From NCBI RefSeq assembly GCF_900107795.1, contig NZ_FNRL01000016.1, positions 1 through 64,000 on the forward strand: DNA of 64,000 nucleotides, read 5' to 3'. The position numbers and the translations under genes were made by a program. The DNA comes from Chitinophaga terrae (ex Kim and Jung 2007) (GTDB lineage Bacteria; Bacteroidota; Bacteroidia; Chitinophagales; Chitinophagaceae). This document shows positions 45,674-54,698 of the stretch, one piece after another (the stretch's first letter is position 1; each line of letters opens with the position of its first letter). The notes under the pieces are model-generated. The model had not been told where the DNA came from. It saw only the letters and a list, made by a program, of their open reading frames with translations, and searched no databases.

Positions 45674-45691
45674 CACTTCAGCCCTGAAGTG
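45674..45691 (+). other. short perfect hairpin between kinase and glycosylasparaginase genes
   Basis: CACTTCAG (45674-45681) and CTGAAGTG (45684-45691) form an 8-base stem with a two-base loop. There is no T-run, so it is not an obvious terminator; it may tune the operon message. Confidence 0.4.
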
Positions 45692-45709
45692 AACAACTAA
45701 ATGCTTTGT

Positions 45710-46759
45710 ATGAAAGATAGAAGATCATTCCTGAAAACAGCGGCCCTCAGTGCCGCTGTTTTCTCTTTAGAAGGAGTTAGCGCCGCTCCGGCTGCCAGAC
45801 GCGGAGCTGCCAAACCGGGACAACCAATCGTTGTATCGACCTGGGATTTCGGAAGGGCTGCCAACGCAGCTGCCTGGGAAGTGCTTAAAAATGGCGGACG
45901 CGCCCTCGATGCAGTAGAAGCAGGCGTAAAAGTTCCGGAAGCTGATCCCAACAACCACACCGTCGGATTTGGCGGCTACCCCGACCGCGACGGACGTGTA
46001 ACCCTTGACGCCTGCATCATGGACGAACATGGCAACTGCGGGTCTGTTGGCGCACTGGAACACATTACACACGCCATTTCTGTTGCCCGGCTGGTTATGG
46101 AAAAAACACCGCATGTAATGCTGGTGGGAGAAGGAGCATTGCAATTTGCCCTGGCCAACGGTTTCAAAAAAGAAAACCTGCTCACTCCTGAAGCTGAAAA
46201 AGCCTGGAAAGAATGGCTGAAAAAATCGGAATACAAACCGATCATCAACATTGAAAATTCTTCCTACGGAAAAGATAACGGCGCTGCTGCATTCAGCCCG
46301 CTGCAACTGCCGGGAAATGTTTATAACCACGATACCATCGGCATGCTGGCAATGGATGCGCAGGGAAACCTCTCTGGCGCCTGCACTACCAGCGGCATGG
46401 CTTTTAAACTGAGAGGAAGGCTGGGCGACTCCCCTATTATCGGCGCCGGCCTGTATGTGGATAATGAAGTAGGCGGCGCAACCAGCACCGGTGTTGGAGA
46501 AGAAGTGATCAAGATCGTGGGCAGCCATCTCGTTGTAGAATTGATGAGACAAGGTTACCCTCCTGAAAAAGCATGTAAAGAAGCAGTTGAAAGGATAGTA
46601 AAAAGAAGTCCTTCAAAAGCGAAAGAAATACAGGTAGGATTCCTTGCCCTCAATAAAAAAGGAGAACACGGCGCCTACTGCCTGCAACCCGGCTTTAACT
46701 ATGCCGTTTGCACTACCGGTAACTGCGATACGCTGATCGACGGGAAACATTATTTTTAA
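45710..46759 (+). CDS. glycosylasparaginase (N4-(beta-N-acetylglucosaminyl)-L-asparaginase)
   Basis: This Ntn hydrolase splits the GlcNAc-asparagine bond left after protein and glycan degradation. The 349-residue proenzyme would cleave itself before Thr209 in NHDTIGML, which then becomes the nucleophile. A twin-arginine signal (DRRSFLKTAALSAAVF) points to folded export, and ALDAVEAGV and VGFGGYPDRDG are family landmarks. An ATG nine bases upstream is also possible. It follows the ROK kinase gene by 43 bases and precedes cutC by 21. Confidence 0.9.
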   Translation: MKDRRSFLKTAALSAAVFSLEGVSAAPAARRGAAKPGQPIVVSTWDFGRAANAAAWEVLKNGGRALDAVEAGVKVPEADPNNHTVGFGGYPDRDGRVTLDACIMDEHGNCGSVGALEHITHAISVARLVMEKTPHVMLVGEGALQFALANGFKKENLLTPEAEKAWKEWLKKSEYKPIINIENSSYGKDNGAAAFSPLQLPGNVYNHDTIGMLAMDAQGNLSGACTTSGMAFKLRGRLGDSPIIGAGLYVDNEVGGATSTGVGEEVIKIVGSHLVVELMRQGYPPEKACKEAVERIVKRSPSKAKEIQVGFLALNKKGEHGAYCLQPGFNYAVCTTGNCDTLIDGKHYF

Positions 46760-46780
46760 TTTCTCAGCAAACCCTTTGCT

Positions 46781-47536
46781 ATGGCTTTTATTCTTGAAAT
46801 ATGCGCGGGTTCAGTAGCATCCTGTATTGCCGCTCAAAAGGGAGGCGCCGACAGGATCGAGCTATGCGACAACCTCCTGGAAGGCGGTACCACCCCTTCT
46901 TATGGAACCATTGCATTAGCGAGGGAAAAGACCTCCATTAAACTTTATCCTATTATCAGGCCCAGGGGAGGCGATTTCCTGTATTCGGACCTGGAGTTTG
47001 ACACCATGATCAAAGACATTCAGCTTTGCAAACAACTGGGCTGCGATGGCGTGGTGATTGGCATTTTGACACCGGACGGGAAAGTGGATAAAGAAAGATG
47101 CAAAGTGCTTGTTACACTGGCTGCACCCATGAAAGTTACTTTTCACCGGGCTTTTGACATGACAGATAACCCGTTCGAAGCGCTGGAAGATATTATTTCG
47201 TTAGGGTTTGAAAGGATACTGACATCCGGCGGCAGGAATACGGCATTGGAAGGCGCCTCCACGCTTCGTCAGCTGGTTAACAGCGCTAACGACCGGATCG
47301 CTGTCATGGCCGGTTCAGGTGTCAGATCATCCAATATTGCACAACTGATAAAAGAAACCGGGATCACAGAATACCATACTTCTGCTAAATCGTATGAAGA
47401 CAGCAAAATGGTTTACCGGCACCCGAATGTGAGCATGGGCGGCATTCCCGGAGTTCCGGAATACGGGATATCCCAAACCCGTGAAAAAGAAGTAGCCCTG
47501 ATACGTGAAATTGGCGAAAAAACATTACTATCTTAG
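46781..47536 (+). CDS. CutC family protein
   Basis: The 251-residue TIM-barrel protein matches CutC closely: EICAGSVASCIAAQKGGADRIELC at the N-terminus, RPRGGDFLYS, VTFHRAFDMT and ILTSGG. CutC was first linked to copper tolerance, a link now doubted; an unknown sugar or metabolite role is likely. Here it sits between glycosylasparaginase and an exported phosphodiesterase-type gene, which favours a role in amino-sugar breakdown over metals. Confidence 0.92.
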   Translation: MAFILEICAGSVASCIAAQKGGADRIELCDNLLEGGTTPSYGTIALAREKTSIKLYPIIRPRGGDFLYSDLEFDTMIKDIQLCKQLGCDGVVIGILTPDGKVDKERCKVLVTLAAPMKVTFHRAFDMTDNPFEALEDIISLGFERILTSGGRNTALEGASTLRQLVNSANDRIAVMAGSGVRSSNIAQLIKETGITEYHTSAKSYEDSKMVYRHPNVSMGGIPGVPEYGISQTREKEVALIREIGEKTLLS

Positions 47537-47593
47537 CAGCTATCTATACCAAATTATTGGCGGTCAGAGATACCGCGTAAAGTGAACAACGAA

Positions 47594-48478
47594 ATGAAAA
47601 AATTGATCTTGGCGGCAGGCCTTATGCTCGGCACATACTGCGCACAGGCCCAGACTAAAGGGGTGAAGCATGTGATCCTTGTGGGTATGGACGGATTGGG
47701 GGCCTACAGTTTTGCAAAAGCAGACAACCCCAACATGAAACAAATGATGCAGGACGGAGCATATACACTCCGGGCCCGCAGCGTACTTCCTTCTTCCAGT
47801 GCAGTGAACTGGGCTTCCATGGTGATGGGTGCAGGCCCTGAATTACACGGCTACACCGAATGGGATAGCAAAAAACCAGACTTACCATCCAGGGAACTTG
47901 ATCAATACAATATGTTCCCATCTATTTACACCATATTACGACAGCAAAAACCTACAGCAGAAATTGGCGTGATCTACAGCTGGGACGGGATAGGATATCT
48001 TTTTCCCAAAGAGGCGGTGAACCATTCGGTAGCCTGCCACGATAACGATAGCCTGGCCACAGCAGCAGCTGTTGACTATATAAAAACAAAACATCCGGAT
48101 CTCCTGTTTATCCATTTCGACGAACCTGACGGAACAGGGCACAATATTGGTCATGATACCCCTGCGTATTATGAACAGGTGCACAAAAATGATCTTCGCC
48201 TGGGCCAAATCCTCCAGGCGGTGAAAGATGCAGGCATGTGGGATAACACCATCGTCCTCCTGACAGCGGATCATGGTGGAATTAAGAAAGGTCATGGAGG
48301 CAAGACAATGGAAGAAATGCAGATACCCTGGATCATACGTGGCCCGGGAATTGCGAAGAACCACGAGATCAGGAACAGTGTGATGACCTATGATACGGCA
48401 GCTACGCTGGCATGGATCTTTGGGCTGAAAACACCAGCTGTGTGGACAGGGCGTCCGGTTACTGAAGCATTTAAATAA
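47594..48478 (+). CDS. exported alkaline-phosphatase-superfamily protein (nucleotide pyrophosphatase/phosphodiesterase type)
   Basis: The 294-residue protein has a signal peptide (MKKLILAAGLMLGTYCAQAQ). Its metal sites are of the phosphodiesterase/sulfatase superfamily: GMDGLGAYSF, the nucleophile region SVLPSSSAVNWASM, DEPDGTGHNIGH, TADHGGIKKGHGG. It probably removes phosphate or cleaves phosphodiesters outside the cell. A GTG twelve bases upstream is in frame, but ATG 47594 starts the signal peptide. The next gene is another exported phosphoesterase. Confidence 0.85.
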   Translation: MKKLILAAGLMLGTYCAQAQTKGVKHVILVGMDGLGAYSFAKADNPNMKQMMQDGAYTLRARSVLPSSSAVNWASMVMGAGPELHGYTEWDSKKPDLPSRELDQYNMFPSIYTILRQQKPTAEIGVIYSWDGIGYLFPKEAVNHSVACHDNDSLATAAAVDYIKTKHPDLLFIHFDEPDGTGHNIGHDTPAYYEQVHKNDLRLGQILQAVKDAGMWDNTIVLLTADHGGIKKGHGGKTMEEMQIPWIIRGPGIAKNHEIRNSVMTYDTAATLAWIFGLKTPAVWTGRPVTEAFK

Positions 48479-48518
48479 TCAACAGGTATAAAACCTCTTG
48501 TTTCTAAATATTACGACT

Positions 48519-49289
48519 ATGAAAAGAATGCTGCTCATCACTGCTGTGATTTTATCAGGTTTTTGTCTGAATGCCCAGAACCAGAAGATCAAAGTATTGA
48601 CCTATAACATTCACCATGGAGAAAATACCAGGCAGGAATTGGATTTAAAAGGAATTGCCAACGTAATATTAGCAACAAACCCGGACCTTGTTGCCCTCCA
48701 GGAAGTAGACAGTGTAACCGGCCGTTCAAAAGGCGCTGATCAACTGAAAGAACTGGCAGCTATCACAGGAATGTATACCTACTTTGTAAAAGCAACAGAC
48801 TTTGATGGCGGCGGCTATGGAACCGGGGTACTTTCCCGGTTTCCTATTCAGAACAACATCACGCTTCCGCTTCCTTCAGGTAAAGACAGCGAACCAAGAG
48901 CAGCAGGCATTGTAACTGTGCAGCTGCCCGGCGATAGCGTCATCCATTTTGTGACTACGCATTTTGATGCAGGAAAAAGATCGAACGACCGCATTGCGCA
49001 GGCCAACACGCTTGCCAACTATTTTAAAACAGCGCAAACGCCCGTTATTTTCTGCGGCGACCTGAATGCTCCTCCTGCTTCAAAAGAAATAAAGATCCTG
49101 AAACAGGTATTCACAGATGCTACGCACCAGGTGGGTCCAACCTTCCCTTCTGATACGCCTAAAGTGAAGCTGGACTATATATTTCTGGCTCCAAAAGCCA
49201 GGTGGAATGCAGGGGAAGCAAAAGTGATAGAAGAAACAGTAGCATCAGATCACCGTCCTGTTATTTGTGAAGTGGAATTAGTGAAATAA
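48519..49289 (+). CDS. exported endonuclease/exonuclease/phosphatase family protein
   Basis: The 256-residue protein has a signal peptide (MKRMLLITAVILSGFCLNAQ) and the EEP fold landmarks: LTYNIHHGE, LVALQEVDS, THFDAG, CGDLNAPP, LDYIFLAP and the catalytic SDHRPV. The family includes DNases, sphingomyelinases and inositol phosphatases. Export and context point to a phosphoester on an external substrate, otherwise unknown. Confidence 0.85.
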   Translation: MKRMLLITAVILSGFCLNAQNQKIKVLTYNIHHGENTRQELDLKGIANVILATNPDLVALQEVDSVTGRSKGADQLKELAAITGMYTYFVKATDFDGGGYGTGVLSRFPIQNNITLPLPSGKDSEPRAAGIVTVQLPGDSVIHFVTTHFDAGKRSNDRIAQANTLANYFKTAQTPVIFCGDLNAPPASKEIKILKQVFTDATHQVGPTFPSDTPKVKLDYIFLAPKARWNAGEAKVIEETVASDHRPVICEVELVK

Positions 49290-49334
49290 CAAGATATTTT
49301 TTACCCGACTGAAAACAATCAATTCGATAAAATA

Positions 49335-51614
49335 ATGAAATCAATCAGCTACCTGTGCATGATCTTAATAGGGTTATGCTGCGCCTGTGCCACTACCAAC
49401 GAAGAAATTCCGAAGGGACATTTCAACGTTATTCCCCTCCCGGCAAATATCCAGGCAAACAGTGATTCATTCCTGCTCGACAAACATACGGTTATTGTTG
49501 CCAGCGAACCTGCCGACATAACCACTGCCAGTCTTCTGAACACCTGGATAAAAGAGCTGACAGGATATGAACTGGAAGTAAAGAAAGAAGCCGGCGACAA
49601 TGCCATTACCCTTCATTCAGGGAGCGACAGCACTCAACCTGAAGGCTATACGCTGAAAGTAGGCAATCACCAGATCACCATCCAGGGAAATACCAGCAGC
49701 GGTACCTTTTATGGCGTACAAACGCTGATACAGCTGATCCCTGTTGCCAAAGCAAAGGCGATGTATATACCAGGCGGCGAAATTACTGACAGTCCACGTT
49801 TCGCCTACCGCGGCCTGCACCTCGATGTTGGCCGTCATTTCTTCCCGGTAGCCTTTATCAAGAAGTACATAGACCTGATGGCGATGCATAAGTTCAACAC
49901 TTTCCACTGGCATCTTACAGAAGATCAGGGCTGGCGAATAGAGATCAGGAAATACCCTCGCCTGCAGGAAATTGCTTCCAAGCGCAAGGAAACTATGAAA
50001 GGCAGGTATGCCGACAATCAGTTTGATGGAAAACCATATGGCGGGTATTATACACAGGAAGAAGTGAGGGAAGTGGTGAAGTATGCCCAGGATCATTTCG
50101 TTACCGTGATTCCCGAAATAGAGATGCCAGGTCACTCTTTAGCCGCGCTGGCAGCGTATCCCAACCTGGGATGCACGGGCGGGCCTTATGAAACCGGCAC
50201 ACGGTGGGGCGTATACGACGATGTGTATTGTGCAGGCAACGACAGCGTATTCCTTTTCCTGCAAGATGTATTGGATGAAGTCATGACATTGTTCCCCAGC
50301 AAATACATTCACATCGGCGGAGACGAATGTCCGAAGGTCAGATGGGAAAAATGTCCTAAATGCCAGGCCCGCATGAAACAGGAAGGCCTGAAAAACGAAC
50401 ATGCGCTGCAAAGCTATTTCATCCAGCGGATAGAGAAATACCTGAACAGCAAGGGCAGGCAGATCATTGGCTGGGACGAGATACTGGAAGGCGGGCTGGC
50501 GCCCAATGCTACTGTAATGAGCTGGAGAGGAATTGAAGGAGGCATAGCGGCTGCAAAACAACATCATGATGTGATCATGACGCCGGGCGATTATTGCTAT
50601 TTCGATCATTATCAATCCAGGAGCGCGAATGAACCGCTGGCTATTGGCGGTTACCTGCCGGTGAAGAAAGTTTATGAATACGAGCCTGTTCCAGCGGCGT
50701 TGACCCAGGAAGAAGGCAAATACATCAAAGGAGCACAAGCCAATTTGTGGACAGAATATATTGCGAACAGCGATTACCTGGAATACATGGCTTACCCCCG
50801 CGCTGCCGCACTGGCAGAGGTATTGTGGACGCCGGCATCCCGTAAAAACTATGATGATTTCGTGAACAGGCTGAAAGAACATGTGGCAAGGCTCGACAAA
50901 AAGAAAGTCAACTACGCCAAGCACGTTTTTGAAGTAACAGGTAAGATCACGGTTAAAGACGGTAAAGAATCGCTGACCTTAGACAGCAAATTAAACGGCG
51001 GAAAGATTTTTTTCACAACAGATAGTACCGCCCCTACTCCACAGTCGACTCCTTATACGCAACCTGTTGCCATCGAAAAAACGATGACAATCAGGGCGCA
51101 GGTATTCCAGGATAACAAGCCTTTTGGTAATGAGTATAACCAACGGTTCGTTTATAGCAAAGCGTTAGGCAGGCAGGTTAAGCTTGGAGCGGAAGCCGAC
51201 CAGGCTTACCGGCCTTCCGCGGAAGTGTTGGTAAATGGCATCAGGGGAAGCGAATCGTATAACGACAACGAATGGTTTGGATATAAGAACAGCGATTTTG
51301 AAGCAGTGGTAGACCTGGACAGCGTTCAGCCAATCAGCAGTATCGGGATCGGGGTATTGGTGAATAAGAATGATTGGATCTATCCGCCTAAGCAGGTAAG
51401 CTTTTCAGTGTCTGAAGATGGAAAGAATTATAAAACCATCTTCCAGCAAACCACCTTTTCACAACAGGGAATTAACAATGTAAGAAGCGTATTTGCTACG
51501 GTTAATGCCCGCTTTGTAAAAGTGACAGTACAACGGTTCGGGAAGATCCCTGCAGGCGCGGAAGGCGCCGGTGATCAGGCCTGGCTGATGGTAGATGAGT
51601 TGGAGGTACAATAA
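49335..51614 (+). CDS. GH20 beta-N-acetylhexosaminidase lipoprotein
   Basis: The 759-residue protein starts with a lipoprotein signal (cysteines at 15-18) and a GH20 N-terminal domain (about 30-150). The GH20 barrel follows (about 155-500) with the catalytic pair D330-E331 in HIGGDECPKVRW, and RGLHLDVGRHF and WHLTEDQGWR as landmarks. A chitobiase C-terminal domain (about 535-600) and a final F5/8 type C domain (about 620-759) complete it. It would release GlcNAc or GalNAc from the ends of glycans or chitin oligomers on the cell surface or in the periplasm. Confidence 0.95.
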   Translation: MKSISYLCMILIGLCCACATTNEEIPKGHFNVIPLPANIQANSDSFLLDKHTVIVASEPADITTASLLNTWIKELTGYELEVKKEAGDNAITLHSGSDSTQPEGYTLKVGNHQITIQGNTSSGTFYGVQTLIQLIPVAKAKAMYIPGGEITDSPRFAYRGLHLDVGRHFFPVAFIKKYIDLMAMHKFNTFHWHLTEDQGWRIEIRKYPRLQEIASKRKETMKGRYADNQFDGKPYGGYYTQEEVREVVKYAQDHFVTVIPEIEMPGHSLAALAAYPNLGCTGGPYETGTRWGVYDDVYCAGNDSVFLFLQDVLDEVMTLFPSKYIHIGGDECPKVRWEKCPKCQARMKQEGLKNEHALQSYFIQRIEKYLNSKGRQIIGWDEILEGGLAPNATVMSWRGIEGGIAAAKQHHDVIMTPGDYCYFDHYQSRSANEPLAIGGYLPVKKVYEYEPVPAALTQEEGKYIKGAQANLWTEYIANSDYLEYMAYPRAAALAEVLWTPASRKNYDDFVNRLKEHVARLDKKKVNYAKHVFEVTGKITVKDGKESLTLDSKLNGGKIFFTTDSTAPTPQSTPYTQPVAIEKTMTIRAQVFQDNKPFGNEYNQRFVYSKALGRQVKLGAEADQAYRPSAEVLVNGIRGSESYNDNEWFGYKNSDFEAVVDLDSVQPISSIGIGVLVNKNDWIYPPKQVSFSVSEDGKNYKTIFQQTTFSQQGINNVRSVFATVNARFVKVTVQRFGKIPAGAEGAGDQAWLMVDELEVQ

Positions 51615-51616
51615 AA

Positions 51617-51647
51617 AACCGCTCCAGCACAGGTGCTGTGAACGGTT
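51617..51647 (+). other. hairpin after the hexosaminidase gene
   Basis: AACCG..CGGTT encloses CAGCAC..GTGCTG. It has no T-run on the plus strand, so it may protect the 3' end of the message or act as a weak terminator. The rest of 51648-51838 has no gene. Confidence 0.4.
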
Positions 51648-51839
51648 ATATGAATGACTCCTACACCAAAAAATTTTAATACAGCCTCAATGGCTGCAAC
51701 ATAAACATATTAACGGAATAAAATATTAAATGGTTTACTTAAGCTAAAGAATTATTGGTTAAATTTTGCTAAATATTAATAGGCTTTAGCAGTAAATTTC
51801 TTTAATTTTCCGGCTCGTTTTTTAAACCGCATCTAATCA

Positions 51840-51851
51840 AAAAACGTTTAC
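51840..51851. promoter_or_regulatory. AAACGTTT operator-like site at the nagB start
   Basis: AAAAACGTTTAC, centred at 51845/51846, matches the core of the palindrome at 42702-42713 and ends right before the nagB ATG, where a bound repressor would block the ribosome binding site. Sequence-only proposal. Confidence 0.3.
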
Positions 51852-51852
51852 A

Positions 51853-53778
51853 ATGACGATTAATCATCAGGAAATCGAACTGATTGACAGCTTTGAACAA
51901 ATTGCTGTGGAAATACACCCTTCTGCCAAGGAAGGTTCCAAAGCAGTAGCACAGGAAATTGCCACATTAATTCGTGAGAAACAAGCAGCAGGCCAACATT
52001 GTGTTTTAGGTTTGGCAACAGGCTCTACTCCTAAGTACATGTATGCTGAACTTGTGCGTATGCACAAAGAAGAAGGATTAAGCTTTAAAAATGTATTCAC
52101 ATTCAACCTGGATGAGTACTACCCGATTGAACCGGATGCATTGCAAAGCTATAATCGCTTTATGAAAGAACACCTGTTCAATCATATCGATATTCCGGAA
52201 GGCCAGTATCACATTCCAGATGGTACTATTCCTAAAGATCAGATTAAAAAGTATTGCGAATCATACGACAAACGGATTGAAGAGCTGGGAGGTATTGATT
52301 TGCAGGTATTAGGTATCGGGAATAACGGGCATATCGGGTTCAATGAACCTGGCTCCAATATCAACTCTCATACCCGTCTTGTAACGCTTGATAACAGCAC
52401 TCGTTTGGCGAATGCTTACGAGTTCCCTAACATGAGCCAGGTACCGCGCTTAGCGATCACCATGGGTCTGGGCAGCATCTTCAAAGCCAAACGCATTTTG
52501 CTGATGGCTTGGGGCACGCACAAAGCGAAGATTGTTTGCCGTTCAGTAGAAGGGCATAGCAGCGACCAGGTGCCTGCATCATTGCTGCAGCAGCATCCTA
52601 ACTGCAAGTTCGTTATCGATGAGCAGGCAGCAACAGAATTGACCCGTTTCAAAGAACCATGGTTAACGGGAGATTGCGAATGGACCCCGGGTCTTATCCG
52701 CAAAGCTGTAACCGGCCTTGCATTAAAACTGAATAAGCCAATCCTCATGCTGACAGATAAGGACTATAACGAAAATGGTCTGAATGATCTGATCGTGCAG
52801 TATGGTTCGGCTTATGAACTGAATATTGAAGAATTCAACGCCATCAGGGATACCATTACCGGCTGGCCCGGAGGTAAACCTGGTCCGCAGTTACCTAAAC
52901 ATCCTGAGCGTTCAGAACCTGCTAAAAAACGTGCGTTGATCTTCTCCCCCCATCCGGACGACGATATCATCTCTATGGGTGGTACTTTCATCCGCCTGCA
53001 TGAACAGGGGCATGATGTGCATGTTGCTTACCAGACTTCAGGCAACATTGCCGTAACAGATGAATTTGTATTAAGATTTATCGACTTCGCCGTAGGTTTC
53101 GAAGGCATGTTCGACATTGATAAGAGCAAGAGCTCACAGATCCTGGATGAAGCAAAAGCGTTTATCCGTACTAAGAAACCAAGCCAGAAAGATACGCCTG
53201 AGATCCGTGCTATTAAAGGGCTGATACGTCGTTGCGAAGCGAAGGCCACTTGCCGTTACGTAGGCATCCCTGAAGAAAACGCGCATTTTATGAACCTGCC
53301 TTTCTATGAAACAGGGCTGGTTGAGAAAAAACCAATGGGGCCTGAAGATGTTCAGCTCACTGTTGATCTTCTCCGCAAAGTGAAACCGCACCAGATCTAT
53401 TGCGCCGGCGACCTGGCCGATCCGCACGGTACGCACAAGGTTTGTTTGGATATCATTTTTGCAGCTCTGGAAATCGTGAAACATGATGATTGGGCTAAGG
53501 ATTGCTGGGTATGGTTGTATAAAGGCGCATGGCAGGAATGGGAGATCCATGAAATTGAAATGGCTGTTCCGATGAGCCCTGACCAGGTATTGCAAAAACG
53601 CCTGGGTATCTTCATTCACCAGAGCCAGAAGGATGTGGTGCCGTTCCAGGGTACCGACCTGCGTGAGTTCTGGCAAAGAGCCGAAGACAGGAACGCTAAT
53701 ACTGCCGACCTGTATGACAAATTAGGCTTGCAGAAGTATGCAGCCATGGAAGCATTTGTACGTTATCATTTTATGTAA
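51853..53778 (+). CDS. NagB glucosamine-6-phosphate deaminase fused to a PIG-L/LmbE deacetylase domain
   Basis: The 641-residue protein has an N-terminal NagB domain (about 15-280; GLATGSTPKYMY, FNLDEYYPI, GIGNNGHIGFNEPGS). A C-terminal PIG-L/LmbE domain follows (about 360-620; FSPHPDDDIISMGG and DPHGTHKVC). NagB turns GlcN-6-P into fructose-6-P and ammonia; PIG-L domains deacetylate GlcNAc groups with zinc. Such fusions are known in Bacteroidota and are annotated as NagB. No nagA is in the window, so the C-terminal domain may deacetylate GlcNAc-6-P first. That is my inference. Confidence 0.93.
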   Translation: MTINHQEIELIDSFEQIAVEIHPSAKEGSKAVAQEIATLIREKQAAGQHCVLGLATGSTPKYMYAELVRMHKEEGLSFKNVFTFNLDEYYPIEPDALQSYNRFMKEHLFNHIDIPEGQYHIPDGTIPKDQIKKYCESYDKRIEELGGIDLQVLGIGNNGHIGFNEPGSNINSHTRLVTLDNSTRLANAYEFPNMSQVPRLAITMGLGSIFKAKRILLMAWGTHKAKIVCRSVEGHSSDQVPASLLQQHPNCKFVIDEQAATELTRFKEPWLTGDCEWTPGLIRKAVTGLALKLNKPILMLTDKDYNENGLNDLIVQYGSAYELNIEEFNAIRDTITGWPGGKPGPQLPKHPERSEPAKKRALIFSPHPDDDIISMGGTFIRLHEQGHDVHVAYQTSGNIAVTDEFVLRFIDFAVGFEGMFDIDKSKSSQILDEAKAFIRTKKPSQKDTPEIRAIKGLIRRCEAKATCRYVGIPEENAHFMNLPFYETGLVEKKPMGPEDVQLTVDLLRKVKPHQIYCAGDLADPHGTHKVCLDIIFAALEIVKHDDWAKDCWVWLYKGAWQEWEIHEIEMAVPMSPDQVLQKRLGIFIHQSQKDVVPFQGTDLREFWQRAEDRNANTADLYDKLGLQKYAAMEAFVRYHFM

Positions 53779-53786
53779 TAGCTTTG

Positions 53787-53816
53787 GGACTGGCCATAAT
53801 GGCCAGTCCTTTTTTC
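53787..53816 (+). terminator. intrinsic terminator after nagB
   Basis: GGACTGGCC (53787-53795) pairs with GGCCAGTCC (53801-53809), followed by seven T. Confidence 0.9.
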
Positions 53817-53913
53817 ATCTATTTGCCATATCCTGAAAATTATAGCGAAGAACTTTTTCCCTTCCTTTGAATAAAAAGATTAAATTACAATAGCAAAATT
53901 ATCATAGCCTTCA

Positions 53914-54483
53914 ATGGAAAACGACATCCTCATTGACTTTAAATTTAAGGCAAAAGAAAAACCCAGGTTTGGCGATCTGTTCCTGATCACAGGGGACGAG
54001 CATCCTAAATTTCCTCCTAAGAGTAAGTCTTTTGCCCAGTTAGCTCCGCTTGGATTCGAGCAACTGGATGATTTTTTTGGAATTTTAAATAGTGAAGAAA
54101 CCGGCGACGATGTGCTGATCTGGTTATTTCCTATGCTGAATGGGGAAGAGGTTTTCCTGGGCAGCGGTCCGTTTGATGCGGTTCGCCTGTCTTACAGCGC
54201 GCTACGTAACTCGCCTGTTAATATTTCATTATTAGAGGAATGTTTCCTGGCTTTTAAGAACCTGCCTGACACTACTGTTATATTTGAAGACAAACCGATC
54301 ACTGATTTTGCTGTTGTTAAGGCTAAGGTAGATGAGATTGTAGCACATTGGAGAGCTAACGGTGTAGAGCCCGGCTCTGACGAGAGTTTGCTGATCGATG
54401 AAGAAGAGGATGAAGATTGGGAAGATGAGGAATGGAATGATGAAGATTGGGAAGATCCGGACCAGGACTATAAGAAGAATTAA
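53914..54483 (+). CDS. conserved-looking acidic-tail protein of unknown function
   Basis: The 189-residue soluble protein has no signal or membrane segment. Residues 1-140 look like a compact fold (FKFKAKEKPRFGDLFL, PLGFEQLDDFFGIL, VRLSYSALRNSPVNISLLEECF). The tail (about 155-185) is almost all Asp, Glu and Trp. I recognise no family. Bacterial acidic tails of this sort often contact basic proteins or are nucleic-acid mimics, but nothing else supports that here. It ends at its own terminator. Confidence 0.6.
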   Translation: MENDILIDFKFKAKEKPRFGDLFLITGDEHPKFPPKSKSFAQLAPLGFEQLDDFFGILNSEETGDDVLIWLFPMLNGEEVFLGSGPFDAVRLSYSALRNSPVNISLLEECFLAFKNLPDTTVIFEDKPITDFAVVKAKVDEIVAHWRANGVEPGSDESLLIDEEEDEDWEDEEWNDEDWEDPDQDYKKN

Positions 54484-54543
54484 GCGTAGGCGCTTTATTT
54501 ATTTGTTTTGATAAGTTCGATACTACTATATGTACTATATGTG

Positions 54544-54570
54544 AAAGAGGCGATGTAATCGCCTCTTTTG
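54544..54570 (+). terminator. intrinsic terminator
   Basis: AAAGAGGCGAT (54544-54554) pairs perfectly with ATCGCCTCTTT (54558-54568), followed by TGTTTTATT. Confidence 0.85.
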
Positions 54571-54698
54571 TTTTATTGCGGTTTGTGCCAGGTTTTAGTT
54601 TGTTCTGGTCACTTTAGTGTGAGTTACACTGAGGAGGCTAAGAAGCCTGGATATAACCCGGGTTGTTCTCTACGCCAGTTGTCTTTCTCTTTTCCCGG

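Noticed and set aside
45767..46552. Long antisense frame (about 261 codons) opposite the glycosylasparaginase gene
   Set aside because: It is the mirror of a well-supported gene with clear motifs, and its translation has no family resemblance.
50139..50924. Long antisense frame opposite the GH20 gene
   Set aside because: It mirrors the catalytic domain of a convincing gene; no start signal or motifs.
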